From Labilithrix sp. (GTDB taxonomy: Bacteria; Myxococcota_A; Polyangia; Polyangiales; Polyangiaceae), in NCBI GenBank assembly GCA_028287065.1, contig JAQBQJ010000072.1, positions 1-33,489 of the forward strand: a DNA stretch of 33,489 nt, read 5' to 3'. Each line of letters begins with the position of its first letter. The stretch's first letter is position 1. Under the pieces are notes generated by a model, which searched no databases, had not been told where the DNA came from, and saw only the letters and a program-made list of their open reading frames with translations. Positions 14,598 through 23,537 of this stretch are shown piece after piece. The position numbers were made by a program, and so were the translations under genes.

Positions 14598-15344
14598 CTA
14601 GAAGCGGAGGCCGAGCTGCCCTTCGAGCCCGTACGACGTCCACGTCGTGGGGTCGTTTCCCCCGTAGGTGACGCCGGGGATGACGAGCATGCTCGCGTTC
14701 ACTCCCACGAAGGTCACTTCCGACTTCAGAAGCAGCGTCACGCCGGGTTGCACGTACAGGTTCGAAACCGTTGTCGTGGTGGTCGCCGCGGCGGCGGATC
14801 CGGAGGACGAGCCCGAGGAGCCCGATGACGACCCTCCGGAGTTGGACGAGGTGCCGCCTGTCGCGGTCGTAATCACATCGACGTTTGCCCTCGTCCGAAC
14901 GGAGCCGCTCGTGCTGCTCCCGCTCGTCGTGTTCGGCGTGGTGTGAAAGACGGTGAGACCTCCAACGCCGACCTGCGGACGAAGGACGAGGAATGCGCCG
15001 CCAAACGCCTTGAAGCGAAACCCGTAACCGACCTCACCCCCGTAGAGGACGCCGTGTGACCACGCGTCGACATCGGTCTCGCCAAGGTAGTCGACGACGG
15101 ACGCGCCGATGTAGACGTCGGCAACCGTGAAGCCAAGCCGACCCCCGAAACCTGCGCCGAAGGGCGAGGTACCGCCACGAACGGGCGGCGCGGCGTAGGA
15201 CGCCTTGCCCGCGATCTCCCACTCTTGGGGGCGACCCGGCGCCGAGGAGCCCGGTGCGGATTCCTGCGCGCTCGCGCTTCCGGCCCCGGCAAGCGCGAGC
15301 AAGCCGACGATCGCGACGCGGACGCGGAACGAGGCGGACGTCAC
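14598..15344 (-). CDS. Outer-membrane beta-barrel-like protein with Ser/Gly/Thr loop
   Basis: 248 residues. A signal peptide ends SASA before Q27. After a short linker, residues 40-140 alternate hydrophobic and polar positions with many Gly and aromatic residues (GAGFGGRLGFTVADVYIGASVV), as in small outer-membrane barrels. Residues about 140-190 form a low-complexity Ser/Gly/Thr stretch that interrupts the strand pattern, probably an exposed loop. Strands then resume (LYVQPGVTLLLKSEVTFVGVNA) and the protein ends LGLRF, the terminal Phe typical of barrels recognised by the BAM complex. No family is recognised beyond this fold. It converges with the bufferin operon. No functional link to it is visible. 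Confidence 0.7.
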   Translation of the reverse strand: MTSASFRVRVAIVGLLALAGAGSASAQESAPGSSAPGRPQEWEIAGKASYAAPPVRGGTSPFGAGFGGRLGFTVADVYIGASVVDYLGETDVDAWSHGVLYGGEVGYGFRFKAFGGAFLVLRPQVGVGGLTVFHTTPNTTSGSSTSGSVRTRANVDVITTATGGTSSNSGGSSSGSSGSSSGSAAAATTTTTVSNLYVQPGVTLLLKSEVTFVGVNASMLVIPGVTYGGNDPTTWTSYGLEGQLGLRF

Positions 15345-15361
15345 GTCTTTCCACGTGGGAG

Positions 15362-15385
15362 GGAGTGACCCAAAGCGATCACTCC
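15362..15385 (-). promoter_or_regulatory. Inverted repeat upstream of the barrel protein gene
   Basis: GGAGTGA (15362-15368) and TCACTCC (15379-15385) are exact complements with a 10-base spacer. The site lies 17-40 bases before the barrel protein start, within its likely promoter or leader. A repressor site or leader hairpin are both possible. Confidence 0.35.
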
Positions 15386-15445
15386 TGGGTGTCGAATTTC
15401 GCTGCCCTCCAAGACGCTGACCTACACGCGGTTAGGGAGCCCGAT

Positions 15446-15964
15446 TCAAGGCGTGCCCCCGTCGGCTGGCATGTAGATGAGCCCGGCCGATGTCGGCCCT
15501 GCCGGATGAGTGTGGCAGTCCGCACACGAGCCGGCGCGTCCGATCTCGGAGGTCATCGTGACGTTGATGCCGCTGTACGCGACCGAGACCTTCATCGGGT
15601 AGCTCGGCGTGAACTCTCCTGGTCGGAGGTAGAAGTTGCCTGCGGTGTTCGTCGTCGCGTCGTGTTTCTTTCCGGTCGAGTCCGTCAACGAGACGACAGC
15701 GTTCGATGCCGCCTGAGCTCCGAGCTCGTCGATGTAGACGGTCCCCGCCACCGAGAACTTCGGGGGGTTGCCCAGCGCGCCGTCATGGCACGTGGTGCAG
15801 GGCTGCCCGGGCCGGTGGAGCGGTCCTTTCTGCACACCCGGCGCCTCGTCGCCGAGCGCAGCGGTCGCGTCCTCGTGCACGGGATCGCATGCCGCGAGCT
15901 CCGTGGGCGCCATCGCGACGAGCGCGACCGGAAGTAGAAGGGTGATGATGCGCGGGCTCAACAC
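15446..15964 (-). CDS. Two-haem c-type cytochrome-like lipoprotein
   Basis: 172 residues. The signal peptide ends LAAC (C26), a good lipobox. Two haem-attachment motifs, CTTCH (56-60) and CADCH (147-151), flank a domain reading FSVAGTVYIDELG to YPMKVSVAYSG. That domain has the strand pattern of carboxypeptidase-regulatory-like or Cna-B-like beta-sandwich folds (GNFYLRP is typical). The order haem site, beta-sandwich, haem site is compact and unusual. It could be a periplasm- or surface-anchored electron carrier. No axial Met ligand can be assigned with confidence. It is transcribed in the same direction as the barrel protein, 101 bases upstream of it, with no overlap. Confidence 0.75.
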   Translation of the reverse strand: MLSPRIITLLLPVALVAMAPTELAACDPVHEDATAALGDEAPGVQKGPLHRPGQPCTTCHDGALGNPPKFSVAGTVYIDELGAQAASNAVVSLTDSTGKKHDATTNTAGNFYLRPGEFTPSYPMKVSVAYSGINVTMTSEIGRAGSCADCHTHPAGPTSAGLIYMPADGGTP

Positions 15965-16234
15965 TCGGCCTCTACAGAGAGATAGCGCTCACAGCAGACC
16001 GACGGCTCGCCATCTCGACGTTGTCGACGGATGGGGTCTACTCGGCGTCGAGGGCATGGGCAAGACGCACGAACCGTCATACCCAGTGAGTAACCGCAGG
16101 CGACGACAAGCAGGCGTCTCCCTCCAAAGTCGTTGGCCGGCCCTACGTCGACTCCGCGACCGCATGAGGCTTTGCGCCTCGCTGCGCCTGGACTCGAAAC
16201 TCGGCCTGCGCTGGTCTACCTGGATGAGCGTCGC
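15965..16234. other. Intergenic region, nothing recognised
   Basis: 270 bases between two minus-strand lipoprotein genes. It should hold the promoter of the two-haem lipoprotein. I see one short hairpin-like stretch (GAGGC-TTTGC-GCCTC, about 16166-16180), but no open frame with coding character, tRNA or mobile-element end. Confidence 0.5.
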
Positions 16235-17566
16235 TCACCGCAAGCGCGCGGCGACCAGGTCCTTGCGCGAGCCGATCTGCTCGGTCCACAGCAACGCCAC
16301 GTCGCCGGCGTACGCCGTCAGACGGATGCGCGGGCCCGGCGGCAGCTCGATCTTCCACGGGCCCCACGCGCCGCTGACGAGCGACGTCGACACGATCGTG
16401 CCGTCGGCGTCGATCGTGAACGCGCGCAAGACCGAACCGTCGGCGACGACCACGACACCCTGGCCGGCGGGATGAGCGCGCGTCGGCATCGTCGCGCCCG
16501 TACGCCACGTTCCGTCCGTGTAGATGCGATGCGAGAACGACGACGAGGCCGCGCGGATCGCGTGCACGTCCGCGCCGAGCGACGTGACGGACCAGTCGTT
16601 GGGATCGAAGCTCGCCCCCTCGAAGCCTACGTTGCCGGGCGACCCCCACGTCCCGGTCGAGAACGGAGCGAACTCGATCGCCGTGGGGTTCGGTTCCTTG
16701 TCCGCGGCCTCCCACAGCACCAGCGCGCCGATGGGCGTGGGCGCGAACGCACGCGCGTTGCACAGCATGTTGACGGTCTTGACGTCGACGGGGCCTGCGA
16801 AGTCGGGCGCCCACGTCGCTCCCGTGGCGGACAGCGTCGACTTCCAGGCGACGATGTTCCCGGTGGGCCCCGCCGTGCCTCCGTCCGCCGAGTACCAACC
16901 CGTGACGTCGACGACCGTGCCGGCGGCAAGGATCGCCACGGCAGGCCCGTCCGGCTCGAGCTGACCATCGTTCGAGATCACCCGACTCAGCTCCGTCACG
17001 GCCTCGAACACGAGCGTCGCGCCCGAGAACGTCGCCCGCACGTGCGTATGCCGGCGATCGGCAGGGCCCGGCTTCAGCGAGACCGCGAGATGGAAGACGT
17101 CACGGCCGGCGACGTCCGCATACGACACCGCGAAGCTCCGTCCGTCGTGCGGATGCTCGTACGGCAACGCGAGCGACGCACCGTCCGTCCACGTCACGAA
17201 GTCCTTCGATACGCGCGTCCGCAGGTGCGTGGGATCGGTGTCGCTCTCGTAGAAAACGACCCAAGTAGCGGCGTTCTTCGCGAACCAGAGATGCGACCCC
17301 TGCGCGGCGCCGGACGCGAACACGCCGCCCACGTCGGACGCGACCACCACCGGCGCCAACATCGGGCCCGCGTCGACGGCGCTGTCGTCGATCGGAGCGT
17401 CCGGCACGGCGGACGCGTCGCCGGCTTCGGTCTGTGCATCGGGCTGGACGATCGGCGCGGCGTCGCCGTCGCTCAACCCGTCGAGGGACGTCGCGAGCGT
17501 GCACGCCGCCGCCGCGAGCACGGGGGCGAGCAGTGAGAAAAGAACAGCGACCCTCCGTCCTCCCAT
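16235..17566 (-). CDS. Lipoprotein with Asp/Ala linker, function unknown
   Basis: 443 residues using the ATG at 17564-17566; an earlier in-frame start at 17602 would add 12 residues before the signal peptide. The signal peptide ends AAAC (C22). Residues 30-75 are a low-complexity Asp/Ala linker ending in VDAG. The rest is rich in beta strands and short Trp- and Gly-containing turns (WVVFYESDTD, TWTDGASLALPYEHPHDGRS, GSWGP-like WGPWKIELPPG). This is reminiscent of sialidase- or BNR-type propeller proteins that read out repeated blades, though no Asp-box repeat is clear. A surface binding or glycan-related role is only a guess. It starts 36 bases after the CLC channel gene ends and may be co-transcribed with it. 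Confidence 0.75.
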   Translation of the reverse strand: MGGRRVAVLFSLLAPVLAAAACTLATSLDGLSDGDAAPIVQPDAQTEAGDASAVPDAPIDDSAVDAGPMLAPVVVASDVGGVFASGAAQGSHLWFAKNAATWVVFYESDTDPTHLRTRVSKDFVTWTDGASLALPYEHPHDGRSFAVSYADVAGRDVFHLAVSLKPGPADRRHTHVRATFSGATLVFEAVTELSRVISNDGQLEPDGPAVAILAAGTVVDVTGWYSADGGTAGPTGNIVAWKSTLSATGATWAPDFAGPVDVKTVNMLCNARAFAPTPIGALVLWEAADKEPNPTAIEFAPFSTGTWGSPGNVGFEGASFDPNDWSVTSLGADVHAIRAASSSFSHRIYTDGTWRTGATMPTRAHPAGQGVVVVADGSVLRAFTIDADGTIVSTSLVSGAWGPWKIELPPGPRIRLTAYAGDVALLWTEQIGSRKDLVAARLR

Positions 17567-17602
17567 ACACCCCAGCGTATCAGTGAAACCCTTGTCCGGC
17601 AC

Positions 17603-19522
17603 CTACGCGCGGGGCGCCGTCGCCGTGGCCGCGAGATACGCGATCGTGATCTCGGTCTGATCGAGCACGCCGAGCACCTTCCCGTCCTCGTCGACGACGA
17701 GCAGCTCGCGCATGGCGTTGGCGATCATGATCTCGAGCGCATTGTGGAGGTCGTCCGTGTCACGAACGGAGATCGGCACGCCCATCATGTCGTCGGCGAG
17801 CGCAACGCGGGTCACCTCGGGATCGCCGGCGGTCGTGCGCAAGATCTCGGCAGTGATCACGCCGACGAGCGTGCCGTCGGCGCCGAGCACCGGAAACGCA
17901 TCCTGGAAGTCCGCGTTCGCGACCACCCGGATCACCTCGGACGCCGGCGTGTTGCGCGCGAACGAGGCGAGCGGGCGATCCTTGACGAGGATCGTGTCCA
18001 CGCGGATGCCCTTCAGGAAATCGAGGATGAGGTCGTCGCGGTGCGCGGGCGAGTCGCGCTTCGTCTTCACCTGCGCGTGATAGAGCGTCTGGTTGCGCAG
18101 CGCGACGTACGCGATTCCCTCCGCGAGCATCAACGGCACGAGCAGGTCGTAGCTTCCGGCGAGCTCGCACGTCATGACGAGCGAACCGATCGGCACGTGC
18201 GCGAGCCCGCCGTAGAACGTGCCCATTCCCACGAGCGCGAACGCGCCGGGATCGATCCGCGGGTCGTGCCACAAGAGCTGCGCGGCGCGACCGAACGCTC
18301 CGCCGAAGATGCCTCCCATGACCATCGACGGACCGAAATCGCCCGCGCTGCCGCCGCTTCCGACGGTCAGCGACGTCGCGACGATCTTCACGATGCCGAG
18401 CGCGACGAGGACCTGCACGCCTCGCCAGCCCTCCGGGAACCACGGCGCGCTCGTGATCGCGATCTGCGCAGCGCCGTAGCCGCCGCCGAGGATGCCGAGG
18501 CCCTGCCCCTCGCCCATGCGCGTACCGAGCAAGTAGATGATGGGCGTCGCGAGCGCGCCGAGCAGGAGGCCGCCCAGCGCGGGCTTCGTCCACGCCGGAG
18601 CATGGACCGTCGCCGTGACACGGCGCACCGTTTCCATGGTGCGCACGAAGAGCAGAGCCGCGCCGCTGACGACGAGCGCCATCAGCGCATAGAGCGGAAG
18701 ATGCACCGGGACGAACGGGTACTTCGCGGCGTGCGCGAACAGCGTCGACTCGCCGAAGAACGAGATGAACACCGAGTACGACACGACGCTCGCGAGGACC
18801 GACGGCACGAGCGCATCGGATTCGAAGTCGTCGCGGTGCAGGACCTCGACGGCGAGGAGCGCGGCTCCGAGCGGCGTGCGGAAGACGGCGGACATGCCCG
18901 CGGCGGTGCCGGCGACGAGCAAGATGCGGCGCTCGCGATCGGTGACCTGCAGATAGCGGCCGACGATCGAGCCGATCGAGCCGCCGATCTGCATCGTCGG
19001 GCCCTCGCGTCCGCCCGAGCCGCCGAAGCCGAGCGTCGTGATCGAAGCGATCATCTTCACGATCGGCACGCGCCTGCGCACCTGCCCGCCCTTGTTGTGG
19101 AAGGCGTCGATGATGGCGTCCGCGCCTCCACCGCGAGTCTCGGGCGCGAGGATCGAGACGGCGCCGCCGATCAGCGCACCGAGCGCGGGCAAGATCGCGA
19201 GGAGCCACGGTCGGAACGTCGTGCTCGCAGGTGCCAGCGCTTCGCCTTCGCCTGCGGCGCGGAGCGGGAGGTAACCGGCGAGTCGCTCGAGGACGAAGTG
19301 CTGCGTGACGTCGAGGCTGTAGACGAAGACGAGGCTCGCGAACCCTACCGCCGCGCCGACCGCGGCTGCATGGAGCAGCACGCGCCCGAGCATCTGCAGC
19401 GTCGGAGCTCCGCGTCCGACGAATCCCGAGTCGAGGAGCGCGGTCAGCCTGCGGACGGCGGGCTGAGGCAACGTCGAGCGTCGTCCCTCGGACGGCGGCG
19501 GGGTGTGGAGCGATTCAGTCAT
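17603..19522 (-). CDS. CLC-type chloride channel/exchanger with CBS domains
   Basis: 639 residues. The membrane part (about 45-460) carries the family motifs: GSGGREGPTMQIG with the gating glutamate E173, GTAAGMSAVFRTPLGAALLAVE, and GSGGSAGDFGPSMVMGG, which supplies the ion-binding helix end. The C-terminal cytoplasmic part (about 500-632) has two CBS repeats (FQDAFPVLGADGTLVGVIT and ELLVVDEDGKVLGVLDQTEI), which usually bind adenine nucleotides and adjust transport. The gating Glu is present. Whether it is a channel or a proton-coupled exchanger depends on a second glutamate I could not place. It lies between two lipoprotein genes on the same strand with 36-base gaps either side, so the three may form one transcript. 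Confidence 0.93.
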   Translation of the reverse strand: MTESLHTPPPSEGRRSTLPQPAVRRLTALLDSGFVGRGAPTLQMLGRVLLHAAAVGAAVGFASLVFVYSLDVTQHFVLERLAGYLPLRAAGEGEALAPASTTFRPWLLAILPALGALIGGAVSILAPETRGGGADAIIDAFHNKGGQVRRRVPIVKMIASITTLGFGGSGGREGPTMQIGGSIGSIVGRYLQVTDRERRILLVAGTAAGMSAVFRTPLGAALLAVEVLHRDDFESDALVPSVLASVVSYSVFISFFGESTLFAHAAKYPFVPVHLPLYALMALVVSGAALLFVRTMETVRRVTATVHAPAWTKPALGGLLLGALATPIIYLLGTRMGEGQGLGILGGGYGAAQIAITSAPWFPEGWRGVQVLVALGIVKIVATSLTVGSGGSAGDFGPSMVMGGIFGGAFGRAAQLLWHDPRIDPGAFALVGMGTFYGGLAHVPIGSLVMTCELAGSYDLLVPLMLAEGIAYVALRNQTLYHAQVKTKRDSPAHRDDLILDFLKGIRVDTILVKDRPLASFARNTPASEVIRVVANADFQDAFPVLGADGTLVGVITAEILRTTAGDPEVTRVALADDMMGVPISVRDTDDLHNALEIMIANAMRELLVVDEDGKVLGVLDQTEITIAYLAATATAPRA

Positions 19523-19558
19523 CGGGGCGGCACGAGGGCCGCCTCGACACTAGGACTC

Positions 19559-21418
19559 TCAGAGCGGGTTGGCGAGGACCGAGCGGATGGCCGAGTCGCT
19601 CGCGATGATCGACTCCTTCTGCGTATTCGCGTCGCGCACGAGGAAGTAGAGCCAGCCGTCCGAGCGGAAGTGCGGGAACAGCGCGAACTGGCCGGGCGCC
19701 ATGCGCGTGACGAGCCACTTCTTGCCTGTTACGAAGTCGGCCATGTAGATGTCCGCCGCGCCCTTCGCCTTGTACGGCGCCCAGGCCTCGTCCGACGGGA
19801 AGTCCTCACGGGTGAGGTAGTGGTGCGTGACGAGGAAGCGCTCGTCGAACGAGATGTTCGCCTTGTTGCCCGGCATGCAGATGCGACCGGCCTGCTTGAG
19901 GCTGAAGCGATAGCCCTCGCCGCCGGGGACGAACGTGATCTTGTCGAGGGCGTAGCCGAGCGCGCCGTGCTCGCCGGCGACGCGGCTACCGATGAGCCCG
20001 CCGCTGCGCGACATCATCGTGTCGCCCTTGAAGGGCGTCGCGAGCGTGACGTTCTGCTTGATCTGGTAGCCGCCGTCCGCGTCGTTGCCGCGCGCGACGC
20101 CGACGTGGATCTTCACCGAGGCCTCGGGACCGGCCGTGAGCTGGAGGTCGTGGTCGGATGCCGTGAGGCCGGGGTTGTCGGCGGCGTTCGTGCTGTTGAT
20201 CGCGAAGATGTCGCTGATCGCGTTGTCGCCGGCGACCTGTCCGACGGTCTGGTACAGGCCGACCGAGTCGAGCTTCGAGCACTGCGGCTCGTCGAGGCTC
20301 ACCGTCTTCGTCGCCGGGTTCTTGAGGAGCGAGAGCGAGCAGAACTTGCCGCCGCCCTGGAACATGAAGCCTTGATTTGCCGGGAAGAAGTCCGGGTCGT
20401 ACGAGGCGCTCACGCCGATGTCGCGCGTCTTGGGACCCGCGGGATCGAGCGCTGCGGCGAGGTCCGCGATCACGGCGCCGGTGTTGTCGATGCGCGGGCC
20501 GCCGCCGTTGCCGACGAAGCGGCCGTCGGCGCTGGTGCGCATCCAGAAGTGCGTCTTGTACTCGAGCGCGCGGACGATGCGGAAGTTGTCCTCGTTGCGC
20601 GACCACGTCTTCGCGGTCTCGACCTCGCGCGACTCGGGGAAGATGCTCTTGCCGTCCGCCGTCTTCTGCTCGAAGCACTTCAGCGGGTCGTCGCCGGTGC
20701 AGGCGAACATCGGCATGCGCGAGTCCTTGTTGACCGCCTGCCAGTTCGTCGAGCGCACCGCCCTCACGTGCTCCTTCAGGCCCGCGAAGTCGTCGACGCA
20801 CGTGGTCGGGCGCGGCTCTTCGACGAGCAGCTCCTCGAGCTTCGGCATTCCCTTGTCGACCCACGTGAGGATGCGCTCGAACTCGGCGGCGCTGAGCCGG
20901 TCGTACGAGACCTCGATCGGCATGAGCGTGTCGACGCGGAACTGCTTGAGGAGATCGTCCTTGCCCGCGAAGAGCTTCTTCAGCACCTGCGTGTGCTTGT
21001 ACGTGAGCGGGTGGCGCGTCGGGTCGACCGTGGAGCTCCCGGTGAAGTGCGTACCCGCGGTGAGGACGCCGAGCTTCGACGGCGCGAAGCCGGAGCCGGG
21101 GTCGGCGGGGTTACGGCGCATGTAGTTGATGCGCTCGTCGACGGGCTTCGACTCGTCGGAGATGAACGCGATCGTGGTGGCGTAGTCGCCTGCCCACTTC
21201 TTCAGCGTCAGCTTGTTCGGGTCATGGCAGTTCTGGCATGTCGCGTCGCTGCGCTCCTCGTTCGGGAGCTTCGCGCCGAGCGTACGGAGCGCCCCGCGGG
21301 CGATGTCCTCGTCGGTTTGCGCGCTCTCGGCGGACTCGGCGTCGTCTTGCGACGCGCTGCAGGCCGCGAGGACAGCGAGACTGAGGACAGAGAGAAGAGC
21401 GAGGGTTTTGGTTCGCAT
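19559..21418 (-). CDS. Cytochrome c-like lipoprotein (single CxxCH)
   Basis: 619 residues from the ATG at 21416-21418; a start nine codons upstream is less likely because MRTKTLALLSVLSLAVLAAC is a textbook lipoprotein signal (C20). An acidic linker follows. A haem motif, CQNCH (61-65), lies in a short domain (40-200) where residues such as RRNPADPGSG and LMPIEVSYDRLSAAEFERILTWVDKGMP resemble cytochrome c domains that end with a helix reading 'W(V/I)D.G'. The long C-terminal part (200-619) is rich in beta strands and contains several Cys. No known enzyme family is recognised. It is divergent from another cytochrome-like lipoprotein at 21725-23518, suggesting a paired redox or surface function. 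Confidence 0.75.
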   Translation of the reverse strand: MRTKTLALLSVLSLAVLAACSASQDDAESAESAQTDEDIARGALRTLGAKLPNEERSDATCQNCHDPNKLTLKKWAGDYATTIAFISDESKPVDERINYMRRNPADPGSGFAPSKLGVLTAGTHFTGSSTVDPTRHPLTYKHTQVLKKLFAGKDDLLKQFRVDTLMPIEVSYDRLSAAEFERILTWVDKGMPKLEELLVEEPRPTTCVDDFAGLKEHVRAVRSTNWQAVNKDSRMPMFACTGDDPLKCFEQKTADGKSIFPESREVETAKTWSRNEDNFRIVRALEYKTHFWMRTSADGRFVGNGGGPRIDNTGAVIADLAAALDPAGPKTRDIGVSASYDPDFFPANQGFMFQGGGKFCSLSLLKNPATKTVSLDEPQCSKLDSVGLYQTVGQVAGDNAISDIFAINSTNAADNPGLTASDHDLQLTAGPEASVKIHVGVARGNDADGGYQIKQNVTLATPFKGDTMMSRSGGLIGSRVAGEHGALGYALDKITFVPGGEGYRFSLKQAGRICMPGNKANISFDERFLVTHHYLTREDFPSDEAWAPYKAKGAADIYMADFVTGKKWLVTRMAPGQFALFPHFRSDGWLYFLVRDANTQKESIIASDSAIRSVLANPL

Positions 21419-21724
21419 GGGGGTGCCGAACGGAGTCTCGTGCACGCGACATGCCTGTCGGTAGATGTGGTCAGATCGGTGTTTTCATGCGCTAGAGAAG
21501 CCCGAATTCCAGAAATTCGGGGGGTGCTCCGTGATCCGGTGGATCGACGGCTGTATCCGCCGGTAATCGTTCGTGAACGTCGGATCGTCCGGTCGAAAAC
21601 ATGGTGCTGAGCGTGGATCATTCCTCCCTCAGCGCGCTCATTCCGCGCACCGTTTCGTCAGGCAATGTAGGTGACTTCACGACGGGGTAGGCGTGGCACG
21701 CACCGTGCTGAAGCTCTGGTCATC
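21419..21724. other. Divergent promoter region of two cytochrome lipoproteins
   Basis: 306 bases without a gene. It must contain both promoters and includes one strong inverted repeat (21501-21521). Short open stretches exist but lack coding character. No tRNA or small RNA is recognisable. Confidence 0.55.
21501..21521. promoter_or_regulatory. Inverted repeat between divergent cytochrome genes
   Basis: CCCGAATT (21501-21508) and AATTCGGG (21514-21521) are perfect complements around a CCAGA spacer. The AT-rich inner halves stand out in this GC-rich region. There is no T-tract on either strand and it lies between two divergent starts, so a regulator-binding site is likelier than a terminator. 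Confidence 0.55.
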
Positions 21725-23518
21725 ATGCCCTCGCGCCACTTCCGCTCTTTCGGTCTCGTCGCTGCCCTGGCGGTCGCCGCCGGCTCGGCCCTCCTCCACT
21801 GCGCTGCCCCCACCGAGGAGGACGAAGACCTCTCGGAGGACCAGATCACCGGCGTCAACAACGCCCTCGGTCTCGGGCTTCGTTATGAAGAGAAGAGCGG
21901 CACCGTCCAGGCGACGCTCAGCGGCGGCCTGAAGGACGGCGAGAAGCTCTTCATCCGCGTTCGTCGCGGCAAGATGCAGCTCGACTCGCAGAAGAAGCTC
22001 GATTGCAGCGAGCTGACGCAGGCGCGTCCCCTCGCCGGCACCGGCGAGCGTGAGCTCACCGGCAAGATCGTCTACCGCGGACCGAAGGTCGACAAGTCGG
22101 TCTTCGATCTCACGAAGCTCTATGCGGATCCGAACTGGGCGACGGGCAACGTCCCGCAGTCGGTGAAGGACGACATCAAGAAGTTCGGCCCCGACCCGAT
22201 CGTCGAGGCGTGCGTCATGAAGGGCGACAAGGTCCGCGCGAAGCTCGCGACCAACCTCGCGTACGCCTGGGACCAGGGCACGAAGGCCGAGCGCACGCTC
22301 GCGAAGCTCAGCGCGAACCTCCACTTCGCCGGCGCCGATGCGGGCCTCGAGGGTGAAGGCGGCGCGGCGGACGACGCCGGCGGCGGCGGCGGCGAAGGCG
22401 TGGACGCGGGCGGCAACGGCGGTCAGGGCACGGGCCGCGCGCTCGACGAGACCAACGTGAACAGCCAGATCGAGTACGGCCAGCTCTGCGTGCAGGAGCT
22501 CGGCGAGATCCCGTTCTTCAAGAAGAAGGGCGAAGGCAAGTACGACACGTTCGACTGCCGCGACCTCGTCGGCATGGACGGCGACACTCCGACCGGCCGC
22601 ATCGACGGCGTCGAAGGCTCGATGATTCCCGTCACCGTCGACGGCGTCGCCCAGGACAAGTGCAGCCCCGGCCAGGAGCTCGGCCCCGAGTCCGAGAGCT
22701 ACGGCTGCATGGACAAGGCCGACCACGGCATGTTCCTCGCGACCGGCAAGACGCAGCCCGGCCCGATGGTCGTGACCGCGAAGAACGACAAGGGCTCTCA
22801 CTGGGTCCTGCTCTGCCGCAAGATCGCCGATACCGGCGAGGGCATGACCAAGTCGAAGCGCTTCAACGACATGGCCATGATCGGCCACAACCCGAAGACC
22901 GGCCGCACGTGCTTCTTCCAGAACTCGATCGGCTCCGGCAAGGACGGCTCGAAGGTCCCCCACCCCGCTGACGTCGAGAAGTCGACGACGGTGTGGAGCA
23001 GCAACGTGCAGTCGTACTGCTCGGGCACCTGCCACGGCGAGAGCCCCTTCGTTCACTCGCCCTGGATCGACGGCGCGAAGCGCGCGAACGGCAAGCCCAT
23101 CATCCCGAAGGTCGGCGAGCACCCGGACTTCCTCATCAGCGACCTCTCCGCTCCGTACAACATCGTCGCCGCCGACAACCTCGGCTTCTCGATCCCGAAG
23201 CAGCTCGTCTCCGACGAGGTCGGCGCGTGCAACAACTGCCACCGCCTTGCCGGCGGAACGCTGCAGAACTTCGCCAAGTGGTCCACGGGCACCGGCGACG
23301 ACTACTTCTCGAACATCACCGACTTCGGAAAGAAGTTCGAGAACTCGCACTGGATGCCCCCGCGCCGCGACGGCCTGACCGAGGCGAACTGGGCCGACAG
23401 CAAGTACGGCAAGGCGCTCGAGTTCATGAAGAAGTGCGCCGACAACGCGTCCGACCCCGCGTGCCTATGGGCCGACGTTCCCCGCGGCGCCTACAACAAC
23501 CCGAAGGTCGATCGCTGA
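21725..23518 (+). CDS. Cytochrome c-like lipoprotein with CxxxCH and CxxCH
   Basis: 597 residues from the ATG at 21725; an in-frame GTG at 21671 would put 18 residues in front of the signal peptide. The lipobox is LLHC (C26), followed by an acidic stretch. Residues about 40-200 look like a beta-rich domain. A Gly/Ala/Asp linker (about 200-235) separates it from the C-terminal part. There a motif CSGTCH (C432, C436, H437; three residues between the cysteines) precedes a normal haem motif, CNNCH (C502-H506). The protein also mentions few Met ligands. CxxxCH is an uncommon haem site, so the first could be a variant haem or a disulfide. It ends at an intrinsic terminator. Function is unknown; surface electron transfer is possible. 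Confidence 0.75.
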   Translation: MPSRHFRSFGLVAALAVAAGSALLHCAAPTEEDEDLSEDQITGVNNALGLGLRYEEKSGTVQATLSGGLKDGEKLFIRVRRGKMQLDSQKKLDCSELTQARPLAGTGERELTGKIVYRGPKVDKSVFDLTKLYADPNWATGNVPQSVKDDIKKFGPDPIVEACVMKGDKVRAKLATNLAYAWDQGTKAERTLAKLSANLHFAGADAGLEGEGGAADDAGGGGGEGVDAGGNGGQGTGRALDETNVNSQIEYGQLCVQELGEIPFFKKKGEGKYDTFDCRDLVGMDGDTPTGRIDGVEGSMIPVTVDGVAQDKCSPGQELGPESESYGCMDKADHGMFLATGKTQPGPMVVTAKNDKGSHWVLLCRKIADTGEGMTKSKRFNDMAMIGHNPKTGRTCFFQNSIGSGKDGSKVPHPADVEKSTTVWSSNVQSYCSGTCHGESPFVHSPWIDGAKRANGKPIIPKVGEHPDFLISDLSAPYNIVAADNLGFSIPKQLVSDEVGACNNCHRLAGGTLQNFAKWSTGTGDDYFSNITDFGKKFENSHWMPPRRDGLTEANWADSKYGKALEFMKKCADNASDPACLWADVPRGAYNNPKVDR

Positions 23519-23537
23519 AGACGAGACCCACGTAGGA

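Noticed and set aside
17744-21610. A 1288-codon plus-strand open frame
   Set aside because: It runs antisense through the CLC gene and a lipoprotein gene; its product is Arg/Glu/Ala-rich and without motifs.
21677-23350. A 557-codon minus-strand frame opposite the right cytochrome lipoprotein
   Set aside because: It has no signal, motif or ribosome-binding site, while the plus strand has a lipobox and haem motifs.
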